The position numbers and the translations under genes were made by a program. The notes under the pieces are model-generated. The model made no database searches and was not told the origin of the DNA. It saw nothing but the letters and a program-made list of their open reading frames with translations. From Gammaproteobacteria bacterium (lineage in GTDB: Bacteria; Pseudomonadota; Gammaproteobacteria; J044): 16,153 nucleotides of DNA. Where the stretch lies: the NCBI GenBank assembly GCA_003696465.1, contig RFHG01000042.1, positions 1-16,153 of the forward strand. The letters run 5' to 3'. Positions 14,803 through 16,153 of the stretch are shown piece after piece. The number at the start of each line of letters is the position of its first letter. Positions within the stretch are counted from its first letter, which is position 1.

Positions 14803-15825
14803 TCAGCTGCCGGACATGAGCGCCCGCATGGCGGCCGAATCCGGGCGCTCGACTACCCCCCGCTCCGTGACGATGGCGTCGACGAGCTCCGCAGGCGTGA
14901 CATCAAAGGCGGGGTTCCAGGCCTGCGCGCCCTCGGCGGCGACACGCCGGCCCGCAAGACTCAGCACCTCATCGGGATCACGCTGCTCGATGGGGATGTC
15001 ATTGCCGCTTTCCGTGCCCATGTCGATGGTGCTGGCAGGCGCCACCACCATGAAGCGCACGCCATGATGCCGGGCCAGAACAGCCAGGGCATAGGTGCCA
15101 ATCTTGTTCGCCACATCGCCATTGGCCGCAATCCGGTCGGAACCGACGATGACCCAGCTCACCCGCCCCGCGCGCATCAGCGCCGCGGCTGCGCCCTCGC
15201 AGTTGAGCGTGACCGGAATACCGTCATGCACCAGCTCCCAGGCCGTCAGGCGGCTGCCCTGCAGCCAGGGCCGGGTCTCGTCGGCATGCACGGCCTCGAT
15301 GCGACCGGCGGCCCAGGCCGAACGAATCACGCCCAGCGCGGTTCCATACCCACCCGTGGCCAAAGACCCGGTATTGCAGTGCGTCAGCACCTCACCGCCC
15401 TCGATGAGCGCAGCGCCCAGCTCGCCCATGCGCCGATTGGCCGCAATATCCTCCTCGTGAATGGCCCGCGCCTCGACCAGCAGACGCTCGGCAGTCGCCC
15501 CCGCCTCCACCAGCGGGCGCATGCGCTCCAGGGCCCAGAACAGGTTGACTGCGGTGGGTCGCGCGGCCGCCAGCCTGTCCATATCGGCCAGTATGGCGGC
15601 AAGATCCCCTTCATGCTGCAGGCTCGAGAGCACCACCGCATAGGCCGCCGTAATGCCGATCGCGGGGGCGCCACGCACCACCATGTCGTGGATGGCCTGC
15701 GCCACGGCCGGGGCGTCCCGGTATCGGTTCCATCGTTCTTCGGCAGGGAGCAGCCTTTGATCAAGCAGCTCCAGGGTGTCCTCGCGCCAGCGCATGGCAC
15801 GGACATTGTCGTGAGACTGGGGCAT
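14803..15825 (-). CDS. mtnA: S-methyl-5-thioribose-1-phosphate isomerase
   Basis: Isomerises methylthioribose 1-phosphate to methylthioribulose 1-phosphate in methionine salvage. The fold is shared with eIF2B subunits. The protein shows VVRGAPAIGITAAYAV (49-64), HCNTGSLATGGYGTALG (149-165) with catalytic Cys150, DETRPWLQGSRLTAWEL (182-198), and VGSDRIAANGDVANKIGTY with catalytic Asp230. The start is uncertain: ATG codons at 15855, 15825 and 15795 are in frame and none has a clear ribosome-binding site. 15825 gives 340 residues and a leader peptide like that of Pseudomonas MtnA; 15855 sits inside a possible -10 box. mtnA next to gyrA is also seen in Pseudomonas. No other methionine-salvage gene is in the window. 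Confidence 0.95.
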   Translation of the reverse strand: MPQSHDNVRAMRWREDTLELLDQRLLPAEERWNRYRDAPAVAQAIHDMVVRGAPAIGITAAYAVVLSSLQHEGDLAAILADMDRLAAARPTAVNLFWALERMRPLVEAGATAERLLVEARAIHEEDIAANRRMGELGAALIEGGEVLTHCNTGSLATGGYGTALGVIRSAWAAGRIEAVHADETRPWLQGSRLTAWELVHDGIPVTLNCEGAAAALMRAGRVSWVIVGSDRIAANGDVANKIGTYALAVLARHHGVRFMVVAPASTIDMGTESGNDIPIEQRDPDEVLSLAGRRVAAEGAQAWNPAFDVTPAELVDAIVTERGVVERPDSAAMRALMSGS

Positions 15826-15853
15826 GGGAGGGTCCGGTTGTTTCGGAGTGGGC

Positions 15854-15861
15854 ATTTTATC
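15854..15861 (-). promoter_or_regulatory. Possible -10 element for mtnA
   Basis: The minus strand reads GATAAAAT, containing TAAAAT (15859-15854, 5/6 to TATAAT), about 29 bp before the chosen mtnA ATG. No good -35 hexamer sits 16-18 bp upstream. TTGCAC is present but 24 bp away. Confidence 0.28.
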
Positions 15862-15972
15862 GCAACCGGGCGGGGATGCCTGCGTGCAAATGCTGGATCC
15901 TGCGGGTGTCAGCCATGCAGGGTTCCCTGGTTCATTCATCAGGAAATTGCACACTCGCTTGCGCGAGCGCGC

Positions 15973-16015
15973 CCCACTTTCTTTGCTTGCCCAAAGAAAG
16001 TGGGCAAAGAAAGGG
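15973..16015. repeat. Perfect 13-bp inverted repeat plus tandem half-copy (CAAAGAAAG type)
   Basis: CCCACTTTCTTTG (15973-15985) is mirrored exactly by CAAAGAAAGTGGG (15992-16004) around a 6-base loop, and CAAAGAAAGGG (16005-16015) repeats the right arm in tandem. Similar ACTTTCTTT/AAAGAAAGT palindromes recur between genes in many gammaproteobacteria (Xanthomonas-type genomes among them), as far as I recall. It is therefore probably one copy of a dispersed repeat family. It breaks the local GC pattern. Confidence 0.75.
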
Positions 16016-16050
16016 CACCCCGGGCCCGTGCCCGCTTACGCGGGTACCCG
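16013..16050. repeat. Nested short palindromes
   Basis: GGGCAC (16013-16018) pairs with GTGCCC (16028-16033). CCCGC (16031-16035) pairs with GCGGG (16040-16044) around TTAC. CGGGTACCCG (16041-16050) is a perfect 10-bp palindrome. The three overlap, so they cannot all form at once. Confidence 0.55.
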
Positions 16051-16073
16051 TCCACGAACGCATCGCTGCGGGG

Positions 16074-16107
16074 GTTCATCGACGGGCATCCATGCCCGAC
16101 GATGAAC
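16074..16107. repeat. 16-bp inverted repeat with one mismatch
   Basis: GTTCATCGACGGGCAT (16074-16089) is mirrored by ATGCCCGACGATGAAC (16092-16107) with a 2-base centre. Fifteen of sixteen positions pair; the single mismatch is A opposite A. This is longer than normal terminator stems and has no T-tract on either side, so a terminator is unlikely. Confidence 0.8.
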
Positions 16108-16108
16108 T

Positions 16109-16153
16109 GGCCGGCATCCCTTGCCGGCCCCCGGGTCTGCTGCGCAGCCCCGG
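16109..16153. repeat. Two GC-rich hairpins at the window edge
   Basis: GGCCGGC (16109-16115) pairs with GCCGGCC (16123-16129) around ATCCCTT. Immediately after, CCGGG (16131-16135) pairs with CCCGG (16149-16153), enclosing the palindrome GCTGCGCAGC (16139-16148). The second may continue beyond the window. Confidence 0.65.

Larger units (their letters stand above)
15826..16153. other. Non-coding region upstream of mtnA, rich in palindromes
   Basis: About 330 bases without a gene I can support. 15826-15953 holds the mtnA upstream region and a small CAGGG-TT-CCCTG palindrome (15918-15929). From 15954 to the window edge, inverted repeats follow one another almost without gaps. Open frames here have no family resemblance and are interrupted by the hairpins. 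The next gene must lie beyond the right edge. Confidence 0.7.

Noticed and set aside
15824..16105. Plus-strand open frame of 93 codons at the right edge
   Set aside because: It runs through the palindrome cluster, overlaps the mtnA start region by two bases, and its sequence follows the repeats rather than any protein family.
1..16153. tRNA or rRNA genes, CRISPR arrays, insertion sequences, phage or defence genes
   Set aside because: None seen on either strand; the coding space is nearly filled by recognised housekeeping genes.

Overview
The window is a GC-rich bacterial chromosome segment in which every gene I can support (15 coding regions) lies on the minus strand, so transcription runs from right to left. 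The proteins and gene order are gammaproteobacterial. The core gyrA-serC-pheA-hisC-tyrA-aroA-cmk-rpsA-ihfB is the aromatic/serine 'supraoperon' known from Pseudomonas and relatives. The lapA-lapB-pyrF block is also typical of gammaproteobacteria. A Chromatiales/Ectothiorhodospiraceae-like sulfur or halophilic lineage is my best guess, as inference only. There are no tRNAs, rRNAs, CRISPR arrays, transposases or phage genes.

Layout from right to left. (1) 16153-15826 is non-coding and packed with consecutive palindromes, including a perfect 13-bp CCCACTTTCTTTG hairpin. It looks like an intergenic repeat element. (2) mtnA (15825-14803) encodes a methionine-salvage isomerase. (3) A 130-nt gap holds a likely gyrA promoter. 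(4) gyrA (14672-12102) overlaps serC by ATGA and starts a tight run of serC, a short ACT-type serA, pheA, hisC, tyrA, aroA and cmk, with overlaps or gaps of 13 nt or less. (5) A 97-nt cmk-rpsA leader has mutually exclusive hairpins and a direct repeat, and a candidate rpsA promoter lies inside cmk. (6) rpsA (4641-2968), ihfB, lapA, lapB and pyrF follow, ending at 384. (7) An extended -10 promoter overlapping the pyrF stop codon probably drives a small ComEA-like secreted DNA-binding protein (336-55). Hairpins follow it at the left edge.

How the genes work together. serA and serC make serine (serC also serves pyridoxal phosphate synthesis). aroA makes the chorismate precursor, and pheA, tyrA and hisC turn chorismate into phenylalanine and tyrosine. 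HisC and SerC both need pyridoxal phosphate. cmk, rpsA, ihfB and gyrA tie the same transcript to nucleotide supply, translation and DNA topology. lapA/lapB adjust lipopolysaccharide synthesis and pyrF completes UMP synthesis.

Most of the window is conserved housekeeping sequence. I see no clear undescribed multi-gene system. The points most worth a second look are the palindrome cluster at the right edge, the attenuator-like rpsA leader, the embedded promoters, and a SerA that lacks the usual catalytic glutamate.
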